Shown here one piece after another: positions 1 through 9,849 of a stretch of DNA of 64,000 nucleotides. Source of the stretch: Amphimedon queenslandica (Eukaryota > Porifera > Demospongiae > Haplosclerida > Niphatidae); assembly GCF_000090795.2 (NCBI RefSeq), contig NW_003546272.1:216953-280952 (forward strand), in the 5' to 3' direction. Made by a program: the position numbers and the translations under genes. Under the pieces are notes generated by a model, which worked only from the letters and a program-made list of their open reading frames with translations, was not told the origin of the DNA and searched no databases. Position 1 is the stretch's first letter. Each line of letters begins with the position of its first letter.

Positions 1-399
1 CAACAGTACTTGTGTGGGCAGCAAGATGGAAGTGGAGACTATTGTCCAGTGAAGATTTTACGCAGCTTTAATACAGAAGCTAATAGAGATGCTTTGAACA
101 ATATCTATAGATATTGTGATACATCATATATTACTGAAACTGATGGATTTACATCATGCAGTAGGTCCACCAATAGCAGAGCTAACTGCATTGCTGCATT
201 AAACAACTTCACAAGTGCAGCAGGTTGCTGTATGGAGCCGTTCCTTGGATCTGGTGTACGTTCATGCAGTGGAGTGAGTGTCCCTGATGCTTGTACTGGA
301 GTATCAAGCACTACAGAATCAAGTGCTACAGGAATAATTGCTACACCTATTGTTGCAGTATCTTTGATGATACTTGCATTGGCTGGAGTCTTCCTCTAA
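1..399 (+). CDS. Cys-rich GPI-type secreted protein, array copy 1 (3' part)
   Basis: The window opens inside this gene, so only the last 132 codons are present. Reading starts at base 1 with Gln-Gln-Tyr-Leu-Cys-Gly. The segment keeps the family landmarks: CGQ, GDYCPVKILRSF, the GCCMEPFLGSGVRSC block and the PDACTGVSS stalk, then a hydrophobic tail ending LALAGVFL with no cytoplasmic residues, which is the form of a GPI-anchor signal. The segment between CPVK and GCC is longer than in most copies and has extra Ser/Asn. The stop TAA overlaps an AATAAA, and another AATAAA lies about 120 bp downstream. Function unknown; membership of the array family is certain. Confidence 0.9.
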   Translation, partial: QQYLCGQQDGSGDYCPVKILRSFNTEANRDALNNIYRYCDTSYITETDGFTSCSRSTNSRANCIAALNNFTSAAGCCMEPFLGSGVRSCSGVSVPDACTGVSSTTESSATGIIATPIVAVSLMILALAGVFL

Positions 400-710
400 T
401 AAACTGTGTTTGAACAAGTAGAGACAGTACATGTAGTAGACAGTACTGATAGTAGATAGATATTAGCATTCAGTTGTGTGCATTGATATTGTAGTGTAGT
501 CATTTGTTTTCTTTCAATAAATGATAATAATAATAATAATAATAATAATAACTAACATGGAGCTGGGTCCAAGTGGCAATCACAATTGATGGAGTCACAC
601 TTGATTACATGCTACATTAAACACATTGGTTTTCTATTGACTCATTTCTTATTTCATTATTTCCCCTACTCTAACCTGACCTAATTTTATTCCAACCTGA
701 TCAAAATTTT

Positions 711-749
<39 letters not shown>

Positions 750-1490
750 ACCAGGGGCGTAGGCAGAATTTTTGGAAAGGGGGGATAGGTTGTGCGGTGT
801 GCAAAGTGCGTCACAAATTTTTGCGAAACCACACCCTTTTAGGGCGTAACCACATCTCTTTTTCAAGATGGCAGACTTTTTGAACGATCATAAGGAACGT
901 TGAATACCTTTTCAGCTTTGTAATGACATCACAGAAGGTCTGATTTAGCCTTTTCCTTTCATATGTAAGTTGTAAAACAGATTTTCCTTCCAAAAGTAGC
1001 TTATTATTTTATTATTTTTAAATTTTGATTTCAAAAAAAGGGGGGCATTTGCTCCCCTTGCTCCCCCCCTGGCTACGCCCCTGACTACTACTACTACTAC
1101 TAATGACAATAGTAATAAAATAGCATTAGTTTATAGCCTCTGCTAAGCAAAGAAGCTTTAGTACTGCATTCATTATGTGTTTTAATGACTACATCACTCA
1201 ATTAGTGGTTGAAGCAACAAACAAGTCTTGTAACAGAAAATGATTCTGTGTTTGTCTACAAATTACTTATTGTGTACTTTTTGACATTTTTCACATTGCA
1301 TATTGTAAAAGTATGAATTTACTAATCTTGGAATAGGCCAACAGGGGGCAAGAACCTTTTTAAAAGTGGACCCCCAGCAGCAGTATCCATATTTGTATAG
1401 CTGCTAATCCAATAAATTAGTTTAATAGTGGTTTTTGGAGTTCAGCCCCCTCCAAACTAAAAATTCATTCCTACCCCATTGCTAGAATCT
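400..1490. other. Array spacer between copies 1 and 2
   Basis: The spacer holds the 3' UTR of copy 1, a (TAA)n tract, and a segment of about 180 bp (near 553-715) that recurs after copies 2 and 3 (near 2470-2630 and 5430-5590). A second TAA tract and a 332-bp MITE follow. I see no gene in it. Confidence 0.75.
752..1083. mobile_element. Non-autonomous DNA transposon (MITE), CAGGGGCGTAG termini
   Basis: The element starts CAGGGGCGTAGGCAG and ends CTGGCTACGCCCCTG, giving inverted termini of about 15 bp. It is flanked by direct repeats of ACTAC (747-751 and 1084-1088), though the flank is a TAC-rich repeat so the duplication length is not fully certain. It has no coding capacity. The same terminus type and a 5-bp duplication are seen in the insertion at 4328-4618. 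The termini resemble those of hAT-type MITEs, but a 5-bp duplication is not the 8 bp usual for hAT, so the superfamily is left open. Confidence 0.8.
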
Positions 1491-1498
1491 TATAAAAG
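1491..1498 (+). promoter_or_regulatory. TATA box of the Cys-rich gene array (representative)
   Basis: TATAAAAG lies 58 bp before the ATG of copy 2 and is followed by a conserved GAGCTGTCCTCTCTAT-type leader. The same box precedes other copies at 4182, 6845, 8539, 11905, 13386, 15345, 18854 and 20948, always about 55-70 bp before the start codon. Such a fixed distance puts transcription initiation about 25-35 bp before the ATG. The degenerate copies 6 and 10 lack a clear box. Confidence 0.8.
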
Positions 1499-1548
1499 GA
1501 GCTGTCTTCTCTTTATCTGTCAAGAGAAGCATCTACACTATCTGAAAC

Positions 1549-2322
1549 ATGTCCCCATCAATGTTTCTGGTCTGCCTATTCCTCATTGCTGCATGCACTG
1601 AAGGAGCTGTCATTGATAAAGAGAAAGAAATGAATGACACTGCTTTGCTTCAATTACTCCACCACATTAACAAGAGGCACAATATACCACTGGAGCCTAA
1701 GCAGACTAGTAGCTGCACAATGCCTGATCTTCCTTCAGGTTGCTCTGAATCAGAGTTCGTTTTTTCAGTACCTTCGGCATCATCAATACATAGTGACTCA
1801 TACCTCAGCAGCCTCAATAGTCAATACTCACGTATATGTACCAGTGATTGTGCTGGTGCTATTGGTGAATATTACCGTTGTCTTTATTCTGGGGATAGAG
1901 GAGAATACTTGGCTAATGATTATGAGAAATTCTTCTGTGGTCAGGAGAGTGGGGACTATTGTCTAGTAAGAATACTACGCAGCTTTAGAACAACATCTAA
2001 CATAGCTGCTTATAGGAATATGATTACGTATTGTTCAATATCATTTAGCAATACTGGGTTAACATCATGCAACAGTACCAACTGTACTAGTGCATTGAGG
2101 ACCTTTAGCAGTACAGCAGGTTGCTGTACTGAGCCATTCCTTGGATCTGGTGTCCGTTCATGTGGAGTGAGTGTCCCTGATGCTTGTACTGGGCTATCAA
2201 GTGCTATACCATCAAGTACTATACCATCAAACACTACAGAATCAAGTACTACAGGAATAATTGCTACACCTATTGTTGCAGTATCTTTGATGATACTTGC
2301 ATTGGCTGGAGCCTTCCTTTAA
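1549..2322 (+). CDS. Cys-rich GPI-type secreted protein, array copy 2
   Basis: Intronless, 257 aa. The parts in order are: signal peptide (residues 1-19, MSPSMFLVCLFLIAACTEG); acidic propeptide ending HHINKR, a dibasic proprotein-convertase type site; Cys-rich ectodomain about residues 45-215 with ICTSDCAGAIGEYYRC, a CGQESGDYC motif and GCCTEPFLGSGVRSC; a Ser/Thr stalk with repeats of the type SS(T/A)IPS; and a hydrophobic C-terminus with nothing after it, as in GPI-anchored proteins. NDT, NST and NTT sequons suggest N-glycosylation. It belongs to the A subgroup (copies 1-4, with 11 and 12 close). The start is fixed by the TATA box and by conservation of MSPS. I recognise no known domain; a cell-surface role is inferred from topology only. 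Confidence 0.92.
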   Translation: MSPSMFLVCLFLIAACTEGAVIDKEKEMNDTALLQLLHHINKRHNIPLEPKQTSSCTMPDLPSGCSESEFVFSVPSASSIHSDSYLSSLNSQYSRICTSDCAGAIGEYYRCLYSGDRGEYLANDYEKFFCGQESGDYCLVRILRSFRTTSNIAAYRNMITYCSISFSNTGLTSCNSTNCTSALRTFSSTAGCCTEPFLGSGVRSCGVSVPDACTGLSSAIPSSTIPSNTTESSTTGIIATPIVAVSLMILALAGAFL

Positions 2323-2624
2323 ATAAACTGTGTTTGAACAAGTAGAGACAGTACATGTAGTAGACAGTACTGGTAGTAGATAGATTTTAGCATTCAGTTG
2401 TGTTCATTGATATTGTAGTGTAGTTATTTGTTTCCTTTCAATAAATGATAATAATAATAATAATAATAACGTGGAGCTCGGTCCAAGTGGCAATCACATC
2501 AGATGGAGCCTCACTTGATTACATGCATGCTACATTAAAACATTGGTTTTCTATTGACTCATTTCTTATTTCATATTACTTCTACTCTAACCCGACCAAA
2601 TTTTATTCCAACCTGACCAAATTT

Positions 2625-2644
2625 TTATAATAATAATAATAATA

Positions 2645-2706
<62 letters not shown>

Positions 2707-2708
2707 CA
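2625..2708. repeat. (TAA)n microsatellite at an assembly gap
   Basis: About 27 near-perfect TAA units run directly into the 10-N gap. Shorter TAA tracts sit at comparable places after other A-type copies (about 522-550, 712-746, 2447-2470, 5584-5620). The array is a likely site of slippage and of assembly uncertainty. Confidence 0.9.
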
Positions 2709-2718
2709 NNNNNNNNNN
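2709..2718. other. Assembly gap (10 N)
   Basis: Ten Ns of arbitrary length join a TAA microsatellite to unrelated sequence. The true distance between copies 2 and 3 is therefore unknown. Confidence 0.99.
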
Positions 2719-3020
2719 ATTCCTGAGTCTCAAAGCTACTCTCGAACTGCACGTCTTCAACTTAGTCTATAGAGCGAACACTGGGCTCATAACCTGTTGT
2801 AATAATCGAATTGACAATGATTAACAAAGAACTAACAATAACGAAAGAGAGAATGCCTTATATAGTACAGAGAACAGTCTAGAAACATACAGAGTGATTA
2901 CAAAAATGAATTGCCTAGAAGTGTACAGAAAGTCCACATGAATGTTCTAGAATCTACCAAATACATGTACAATAATAATAATACAATAATAATCAATAAT
3001 GTTAATTTACTGTTACATCA

Positions 3021-4327
3021 GAGACTACGTAACCGGGATAGGAAACAAGATCATTTGATCCATTACATTGTGCATAATCAGGCTGAGTCGTACAATCCTT
3101 GTCCTCTGCCATGTTGGCCTACTGTCAGCCAGTTTTTGTCTTCTCTACTAAATCTGAGGGATTATAGGGATATTTTTATGATGCATCATGTGATAAGAAT
3201 TGTATTTTATCACCTATCATTGTAAAATAAGCTTTCTATTACATTGGCTATGTAATAGCTTTACTATAACAAAAATTTCTACTCATTTTTGCCTTGTCTC
3301 CCTCTATAGGACACAGGTTCATTTGACTTACTTCAGTATTGATGCTGTTACAACTTAAATGGTTCAGCCCATTGTTTAAGCTAAGTATTCAGATCCATAC
3401 AAGCTTTATTCTCCTCCTTTTGAGACAAAATAACTCACAGCCATATACAAAAATTGTTTCTACTTTTTAATTATGGCTATTTTTGCTTTTAATTGTGCAG
3501 TCCTAAAGCCCCCCCATACACTAGGCAACATGTTGCCTAGTGTATGGTGGGCTTTACAGTAGTGTAGATCTATAAACCAAGTTAATTTTAAAATAACTAT
3601 TCATCCTCAAATAAAAGCCCTGGTGTCTATTTGTTATAATAGCATTTGGACCTCAAAAAAATTGAAAAAAGAAAATAAAATTTGAGCAAAGAGTGCTCAA
3701 ACCAGCGACCTCACACACATGACTTCAGGAACCTAAGGAAGTATCTACAAGGCATCTATATTATTTTAAGGCTAGATTGGTACATTTATTATTGCTAGCA
3801 GCATTTATTTGCACCTGCATGGCTTTCAGTTAAGGATATATAGTAATAAGATGTGGAAATGTACACCTGTTTCCAATCCCATATACATAGTTTCCAATAT
3901 CTAAGTCGAAAGCACATCTGAACAGAAAATGCTTTCTCTGTTTGTCTACAAAGTCACTTTCCCTTACTGTGTTGTTTTTTAATACTTTCTATCACTGCCT
4001 ATCTTAATAGTAAACAAGTCTATGAATTTTCCAATCATGAAAAACAAGAGAGGCAATATCCTTTTTTTAAAGTGGGCCCCACAAAAATGTACATATTTGT
4101 ATAGCTGTAAAGCCTATATGGATCTGTAGTTTTGCAGTATAGCCTCCTCCCCCAACTAAAATTTTGTCATTGCTAGAATCTTATAAAAGGAGCTGTCCTC
4201 TCTATTGCAAGAACATACCAAGGAGCACCTACACTATCTGAAACATGTCCCCATCATTGTTTCTGGTCTGCCTATTCCTCATTGCTGCATGCACTGAAGG
4301 AGCTGTCATTGATAAAGAGAAAGGAAT
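3021..4327. repeat. Segmental duplication, left copy (partner about 5713-6996)
   Basis: From GAGACTACGTAACCGGGATAGG onward, through the TATA box and into the start of copy 3, the sequence matches 5713-6996 ahead of copy 4 with only scattered substitutions and a few indels. The two spacers therefore arose by a recent duplication of a unit of about 2.7 kb. The left copy has a 49-bp palindromic insertion that the right copy lacks. Confidence 0.88.
3506..3554. mobile_element. 49-bp palindromic insertion flanked by TA
   Basis: A perfect 34-bp palindrome (3514-3547, centre CAACATGTTG) sits inside AAGCCC...GGGCTT ends, flanked by TA on each side. The duplicated partner at about 6190 reads straight through without it, so presence and absence are both visible in the window. 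It looks like a minimal TA-inserting MITE, or a palindrome made by a repair event. Confidence 0.65.
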
Positions 4328-5269
4328 CAGGGCCATAGCCAGGAACTTAAAATAGGGGGTTCAAAAACTGCTGCGCGCAAAGCGCGCAGCGAATATTTTG
4401 ACAAAAACGGGCGTGGTTGGTAGGCGTGGTCTTAATTTACGCATCTCAGCCATGTGCTGACTCAGCTAAAATGGCTATCTGTGCTTCTCGCTGTTGCCAA
4501 AATGCTAATCCTGCTTTTGCAGTGCTGTTCTTCATGACAGGAGCTAATCTAAAACTTTTTTGCAGCTACAACAGGGGGTTCGTCCGAACCCCCCGAACCC
4601 CCCCTGGCTACGGGCCTGGGAATGAATGACACTGCTTTGCTTCAATTATTCCACCACATTAACAAGAGGCACAATATACCACTGGAGCCTAAGCAGACTA
4701 GTACCTGCACAATGCCTGATCTTCCTTCAGGTTGCTCTTTAACAGAATTTGCTGTTTCGCCACCTTCTACATCATCAGGAATCACTGACTCATACCTCAG
4801 CAGCCTCAATAGTCAATATTCCAGTATATGTACCAGTGATTGTGCTGGGGCTATTGGTGAATATTACCGTTGTCTTTATCCTGGGGATGCAGGAGAATAC
4901 TTTGCTAATTACATACAGAAGTACATATGTGGACAGCAGGGTGGGGACTATTGTCCAGTAAGAGTAATACGCAGTTTTAGAACAACATCTAATGTACTTG
5001 CTTTCAGCAATATGTATAGGCATTGCTCAATATCATCTACTACTGGAATATCATCATGCAGCTGCACCAGCTGTACTAGTGCATTGAGGACCTTTAGCAG
5101 TACAGCAGGTTGCTGTACTGAGCCATTCCTTGGATCTGGTGTAAGTTCATGCAGTGGAGTGAGTGTCTCTGATGCTTGTACTGGAGTATCAAGTGCTACA
5201 GGAATAATTGCTACACCTATTGTTGCAGTATCTTTGATGATACTTGCATTAGCTGGAGTCTTCCTCTAA
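4245..5269 (+). pseudogene. Cys-rich secreted protein, array copy 3, split by a MITE
   Basis: The ATG, signal peptide and first propeptide codons (4245-4327) are family-typical, then a 291-bp MITE interrupts the gene and the remainder resumes at 4619. The insertion plus its 5-bp duplication is not a multiple of three. The downstream part is open from Met at 4622 for 215 aa and keeps the whole Cys-rich ectodomain and GPI-type tail, but without a signal peptide. The intact downstream frame and near-identical flanks suggest a recent event. It is either a null allele or is rescued by splicing, for which I see no clear sites. Confidence 0.85.
4328..4618. mobile_element. MITE inserted in array copy 3
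   Basis: The termini are CAGGGCCATAGCCAGG and CCTGGCTACGGGCCTG, which form imperfect inverted repeats. GGAAT is duplicated on both sides (4323-4327 and 4619-4623), and copy 4 gives the empty site GAGAAAGGAATGAATGAC. The interior is GC-richer than the host and includes a GAACCCCCC run. It has no transposase. Its ends match the family at 752-1083. Confidence 0.9.
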
Positions 5270-6844
5270 TAAACTGTGTTTGAACAAGTAGAGACAGTAC
5301 ATGTAGTAGACAGTACTGGTAGTAGATAGATTTTAGCATTCAGTTGTGTGCATTGATATTGTAGTGTAGCCATTTGTTTTCTTTCAATAAATGATAAAAA
5401 TAATAACGATAATAATAATAATAATAATAACGTGGAGCTGGGTCCAAGTGGCAATCACACCTGATGGAGCCACACTTGATTACATGCTACATTAAACATG
5501 TTTGTTTTCCATTGACTCATTTCTTATTTCATTAATTCTCCTACTCTAACCTGACCTAATTTTATTCCAACCTGACCAAATTTTTATAATAATAATACTA
5601 CTACTAGTAATAATAATAATTGCAAGCTTGTAGCCTTTTGCTAGAATTGCATTTATTCCATATGGCAAGACTCCATTAGTTGTCAAAACCATAGATACCG
5701 GTACCGGTATTAGAGACTACGTAACCGGGATAGGAAACAAGATCATTTGATCCATTACATTGTGCATAATCAGGCTGAGTCGTACAATCCTTGTCCTCTG
5801 CCATGTTGGCCTACTGTCAGCCAGTTTTTGTCTTCTCTACTAAATCTGAGGGATTATAGGGATATTTTTATGATGCATCATGCGATAAGTATTGTATTTT
5901 ATCAGCTATCATTGTAAAATAAGCTTTCTATTGCATTGGCTATGTAATAGCTTTACTATAACAAAAATTTCTACTCATTTTTGCCTTGTCTCCCTCTATA
6001 GGACACAGGTTCATTTGACTTACTTCAGAATTATCGCTGTTACAACTTAAATGGTTCAGCCCATTGTTTAAGCTATGTATTCAGATCCATACAAGCTTTA
6101 TTCTCCTCCTTTTGAGACAAAATAACTCACAGCCATATACAAAAATTGTTTCTATTTTTTAATTATGGCTATTTTTGCTTTTAATTGTGCAGCCCTTACA
6201 GTAGTGTAGATCTATAAACCAAGTTAATTTTAAAATAACTATTCATAACTATTATAATACCGTATTTCCTCAAATAAAAGCCCTGGTGTCTATTTGTTAT
6301 AATAGCATTTGGACCTCAAAAAAATTGAAAAAAGAAAATAAAATTTGAGCAAAGAGTGCTCAAACCAGCGACCTCACACACATGACTTCAGGAACCTAAG
6401 GAAGTATCTACAAGGCATCTATATTATTTTAAGGCTAGATTGGTACATTTATTATTGCTAGCAGCATTTATTTGCACCTGCATGGCTTTCAGTTAAGGAT
6501 ATATAGTAATAAGATGTGGAAATGTACACCTGTTTCCAATCCCATATACATAGTTTCCAATATCTAAGTCGAAAGCACATCTGAACAGAAAATGCTTTCT
6601 CTGTTTGTCTACAAAGTCACTTTCCTTTACTGTGTTGTTTTTTAATACTTTCTATCACTGCCTATCTTAATAGTAAACAAGTCTATGAATTTTCCAATCA
6701 TGAAAAACAAGAGAGGCAATATCCTTTTTTTAAAGTGGGCCCCACAAAAATGTACATATTTGTATAGCTGTAAAGCCTATATGGATCTGTAGTTTTGCAG
6801 TATAGCCTCCTCCCCCAACTAAAATTTTGTCATTGCTAGAATCT
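5270..6844. other. Array spacer between copies 3 and 4
   Basis: It contains the A-type 3' UTR, a TAA-rich tract and the right copy of the segmental duplication from about 5713. No gene is supported. Confidence 0.7.
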
Positions 6845-6914
6845 TATAAAAGGAGCTGTCCTCTATATCACAAGACACAAGAACATACCAAGAAGCACCT
6901 ACACTGACTGAAAC

Positions 6915-7658
6915 ATGTCCCCATCATTGTTTCTGGTCTGCCTGTTCCTCATTGCTGCATGCACTAAAGGAGCTGTCATTGATAAAGAGAAAGGAATGAA
7001 TGACACTGCTTTGCTTCAATTATTCCACCACATTAACAAGAGGCACAATATACCACTGGAGCCTAAGCAGACTAGTAGCTGCACACTACCAGATCTTCCT
7101 TCAGGTTGCTCTTTATCAGAATTTGCTGTTTCGTCACCTTTTACATCATCAGGAGCCAGTGACTCATACCTCAGCAGCCTCAATAGTCAATACTCACGTA
7201 TATGTACCAGTGATTGTGCTGGTGCTATTGGTGAATATTACCGTTGTCTTTATCCTGGGGATAGAGGAGAATACTGGGCTAATTACATCCAGAAGTACAT
7301 ATGTGGACAGGAGAGTGGGGACTATTGTGTGGCAAGATTGTTACGCAGTTTTAGAACAACATCTAATGCAGCTGCATTTATCAGTATCTCTAGCTATTGC
7401 TCAATATCACCCACTACTGGATTATCATCATGCAGCCGTACCAGCTGTACTAGTGCTTTGAGGACCTTTAGCAGTGCAGCAGGTTGCTGTATGGAGCCAT
7501 TCCTTGGATCTGGTGTACGTTCATGCAGTGGAGTGAGTGTCCCTGATGCTTGTACTGGAGTATCAAGCACTACAGAATCAAGTGCTACAGGAATAATTGC
7601 TACACCTATTGTTGCAGTATCTTTGATGATACTTGCATTGGCTGGAGTCTTCATCTAA
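6915..7658 (+). CDS. Cys-rich GPI-type secreted protein, array copy 4
   Basis: Intronless, 247 aa, with the full family layout: MSPSLFLVCLFLIAACTKG signal peptide, propeptide ending HINKR, ectodomain with ICTSDCAGAIGEYYRC, CGQESGDYC and GCCMEPFLGSGVRSC, then a short STTESSATG stalk and GPI-type tail. The coding region and 5' flank are A-type and nearly identical to copy 3, whereas the 3' UTR carries the palindrome found after copies 5-11. The gene therefore looks like a recombinant between two array subtypes. TATA box at 6845, 70 bp before the ATG. Confidence 0.92.
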   Translation: MSPSLFLVCLFLIAACTKGAVIDKEKGMNDTALLQLFHHINKRHNIPLEPKQTSSCTLPDLPSGCSLSEFAVSSPFTSSGASDSYLSSLNSQYSRICTSDCAGAIGEYYRCLYPGDRGEYWANYIQKYICGQESGDYCVARLLRSFRTTSNAAAFISISSYCSISPTTGLSSCSRTSCTSALRTFSSAAGCCMEPFLGSGVRSCSGVSVPDACTGVSSTTESSATGIIATPIVAVSLMILALAGVFI

Positions 7659-7686
7659 TAAACTGTGTTTGAACAAGTAGAGACAG

Positions 7687-7707
7687 TACATGTATCAGAT
7701 ACATGTA
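7687..7707. promoter_or_regulatory. Conserved 3' UTR palindrome (representative)
   Basis: Two 10-bp arms (TACATGTATC and GATACATGTA) surround one base, about 30 bp after the stop. The same 21-bp element occurs just after copies 5, 6, 7, 8, 9, 10 and 11 (copy 7 has a small extra insertion next to it). Copies 1-3 and 12 lack it. It could be an mRNA hairpin or simply a hitch-hiking part of the duplicated unit. Confidence 0.6.
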
Positions 7708-7708
7708 C

Positions 7709-8538
7709 ATGTAGTAGAGAACACTAGCAGTAGTAGATATTAGCATTTAGTTGTGTGCATTTATATAGTTTTTGCTTTAAAAAAAAATAATACTAATTTC
7801 TGTAAATCAAACATGGAATACATGAATTAAATTTCCAATTCACAGGTGAGGCTGATGTGGCAACACTACAGGCATGTCGTTTAATTAATATTCATGAAAA
7901 GTATGAATCATTGTAATAATCACTGGTGTGGGTGTGTGAAAAATTGAAAATAATAAATCTAATGGCCTTATCTCCTCAACCATTGCAATCATTATCAATG
8001 AACACAACAAGATCGATTCATAATATGATGTACAGTGCAATTATAAGCTAGTAATCAATCAATCAATATATACACTAGTGGAGTATACTATTGGATAGTT
8101 TGAAATAAGCTATGAGTAGCCTATATTAAGGCAAGGAAATTCATAACAAAAATTATGCAATTTAATTAAGAAACAGCTATTAAAACACCAATTTAATGAC
8201 ACTTGCAATTTAATAACTTTAATACAAACTATTATTATCAGGCCTTTTTATTATTTACAGTTGTTACCAATTCACTTTAAAACAATTTATTGTGTTACAT
8301 ATTGGGCAAAGCCTTTACTGGCGAGAATTTCTGTATGTACTTAACTATATGCATGCTTGTGTATATTTGGGGGGGAGTGACTAGGAGGTGTAGCCAGGAG
8401 GCGGAGCCCCTCAATATTTTATAATTTACATTCTTTCTAGTTATAATAATGTGAGATATTCCGATAATCCATACATTAATAGATTTAGATTAATTAAACA
8501 CTCAATAAATAATAATTATTAAGAGCTTGAGCTAAACC
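7709..8538. other. Array spacer between copies 4 and 5
   Basis: From about 7793 the spacer carries a segment that recurs after copies 6, 7, 8 and 10. It includes the conserved stretch TTTAATTAATATTCATGAAAA and ends in the promoter-proximal block shared by copies 5, 7, 8, 9 and 11. No gene. Confidence 0.7.
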
Positions 8539-8596
8539 TATAAAAGCTGTTCTCTTTATCACAAGAACATACCAAGAAGCACTTGTTATCTGAAAC

Positions 8597-9367
8597 ATGT
8601 CCCCATCATTGTTTCTGGTCTGCCTATTCCTCATTGCTGCATGCACTGAATTAGGAGCTGTCATTGATAAAGAGAAAGGAATGAATGACACTACTTTGGT
8701 TCAATTATTCCACCACATTAACAAGAGGCAACTGGATACTAAGGAGATTAGTCAATGTACATGTAACTGCGAAAAACCTGATCTTCCTTCAGGTTGTGAC
8801 ATATCAGAAATAATTCCTTCAACAGAATCAGCAACAGGATGCTGTAACTCACAACTCAGTAGCCTCAATGATAAATACTCCAGTATATGTACCAGTGATT
8901 GTGCTGGTGCCATTGTTCAATATTACCGTTGTCTTGCTTCTGATGAGGATGATAGTGAGATTAAAAAAGAATACTTGTACAAGGCTGATTACGTCAAGAA
9001 GTACGTATGTGGGAAGGAAAGTGGGGACTATTGTCCAGTGAAATTAGTCCGCAGTTTTAAAGCAAGGTCAAATGCAGTTGCTTATAACAATATGCTACAA
9101 TATTGCTCAATATCATTTAACTCCACTAGATTACCATCATCATGCAACAATACCTGTATTGAAGCAGTGAGGGCCTTTAGCAGTGCAATAGGTTGCTGTA
9201 TGGAGCCACTCCTTGGATCTGGTATAGATTCATGTAGAGTGAGCGGTATCCCTGATGCTTGTGCTGGGCTATCAAGCACTACAGTATCAAGTGCTACAGG
9301 AATAATTGCTACACCTATTGTTGCAGTATCTTTGATGATACTTGCATTGGCTGGAGTCTTCCTCTAA
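8597..9367 (+). CDS. Cys-rich GPI-type secreted protein, array copy 5 (B type)
   Basis: Intronless, 256 aa. It has the same leader as other copies but with a Leu inserted (ACTELGAV). The B subgroup (copies 5, 7, 8, 9) differs from A in three ways: an added CTCNC motif after the Lys-Arg site, a CCNSQLSSLNDKYS segment, and an acidic insertion LASDEDDSEIKKEY before the YVCGKESGDYCPVKL block. The Cys pattern around CTSDCAGA, GDYC, GCCMEP and PDAC is unchanged. The tail is the constant ATGIIATPIVAVSLMILALA type. TATA box at 8539, 58 bp before the ATG. Function unknown. Confidence 0.92.
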   Translation: MSPSLFLVCLFLIAACTELGAVIDKEKGMNDTTLVQLFHHINKRQLDTKEISQCTCNCEKPDLPSGCDISEIIPSTESATGCCNSQLSSLNDKYSSICTSDCAGAIVQYYRCLASDEDDSEIKKEYLYKADYVKKYVCGKESGDYCPVKLVRSFKARSNAVAYNNMLQYCSISFNSTRLPSSCNNTCIEAVRAFSSAIGCCMEPLLGSGIDSCRVSGIPDACAGLSSTTVSSATGIIATPIVAVSLMILALAGVFL

Positions 9368-9849
9368 TAAACTGTGTTTGAACAAGTAGAGACAGTACAT
9401 GTATCAGATACATGTACATGTAGTAGAGAACACTAGCAGTAGATATTAGCATTCAGTTGTATGCATTGATATAGTTTTTGCTTTTTAAAAATAATGTTTT
9501 CCTCATATTCATTATACTTTAATTGTGCTCCGCGAGATTAGGCAACTCCAAGTAGTCATAGTTTCCCTTTTCATAAAACCACACATCTAATATAAGCAAT
9601 GATATTGCTGAATAAGGTTGATCCAAGGAACCAAAGCATAGCTTAGTGTAAGCATAATAAACAATTATAATAAGTAAAAAATAACTATTCTACACAGTAA
9701 GTAAAAACCAAATTCAATTAGAAACACTAAGTGCTCCTAATATTACCATTACCAATAAATTATCACCATTGAGTATATGATTTGTACCACATCACATTTA
9801 CTTCATGGTGTTGTTTTTAATTCATCAGCAGTCACAGGCTTTCACAAAT
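9368..9849. other. Array spacer between copies 5 and 6
   Basis: It begins with the 3' UTR and its palindrome, then a flank containing GCGAGATTAGGCAACTCCAAG that also follows copies 9 and 11 in diverged form. No gene. Confidence 0.6.

Larger units (their letters stand above)
2323..4181. other. Array spacer between copies 2 and 3
   Basis: It contains the copy-2 3' UTR, a TAA microsatellite running into an assembly gap, and from about 3021 a stretch that is almost identical to the spacer upstream of copy 4. A short open frame at 2911-3225 lies largely in the duplicated stretch and has no recognisable product. No supported gene. Confidence 0.7.

Noticed and set aside
2911-3225. 104-aa open frame upstream of copy 3
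   Set aside because: No recognisable product or signal; the frame is partly in the duplicated spacer, and its partner near 5.7 kb does not show a matching complete frame.
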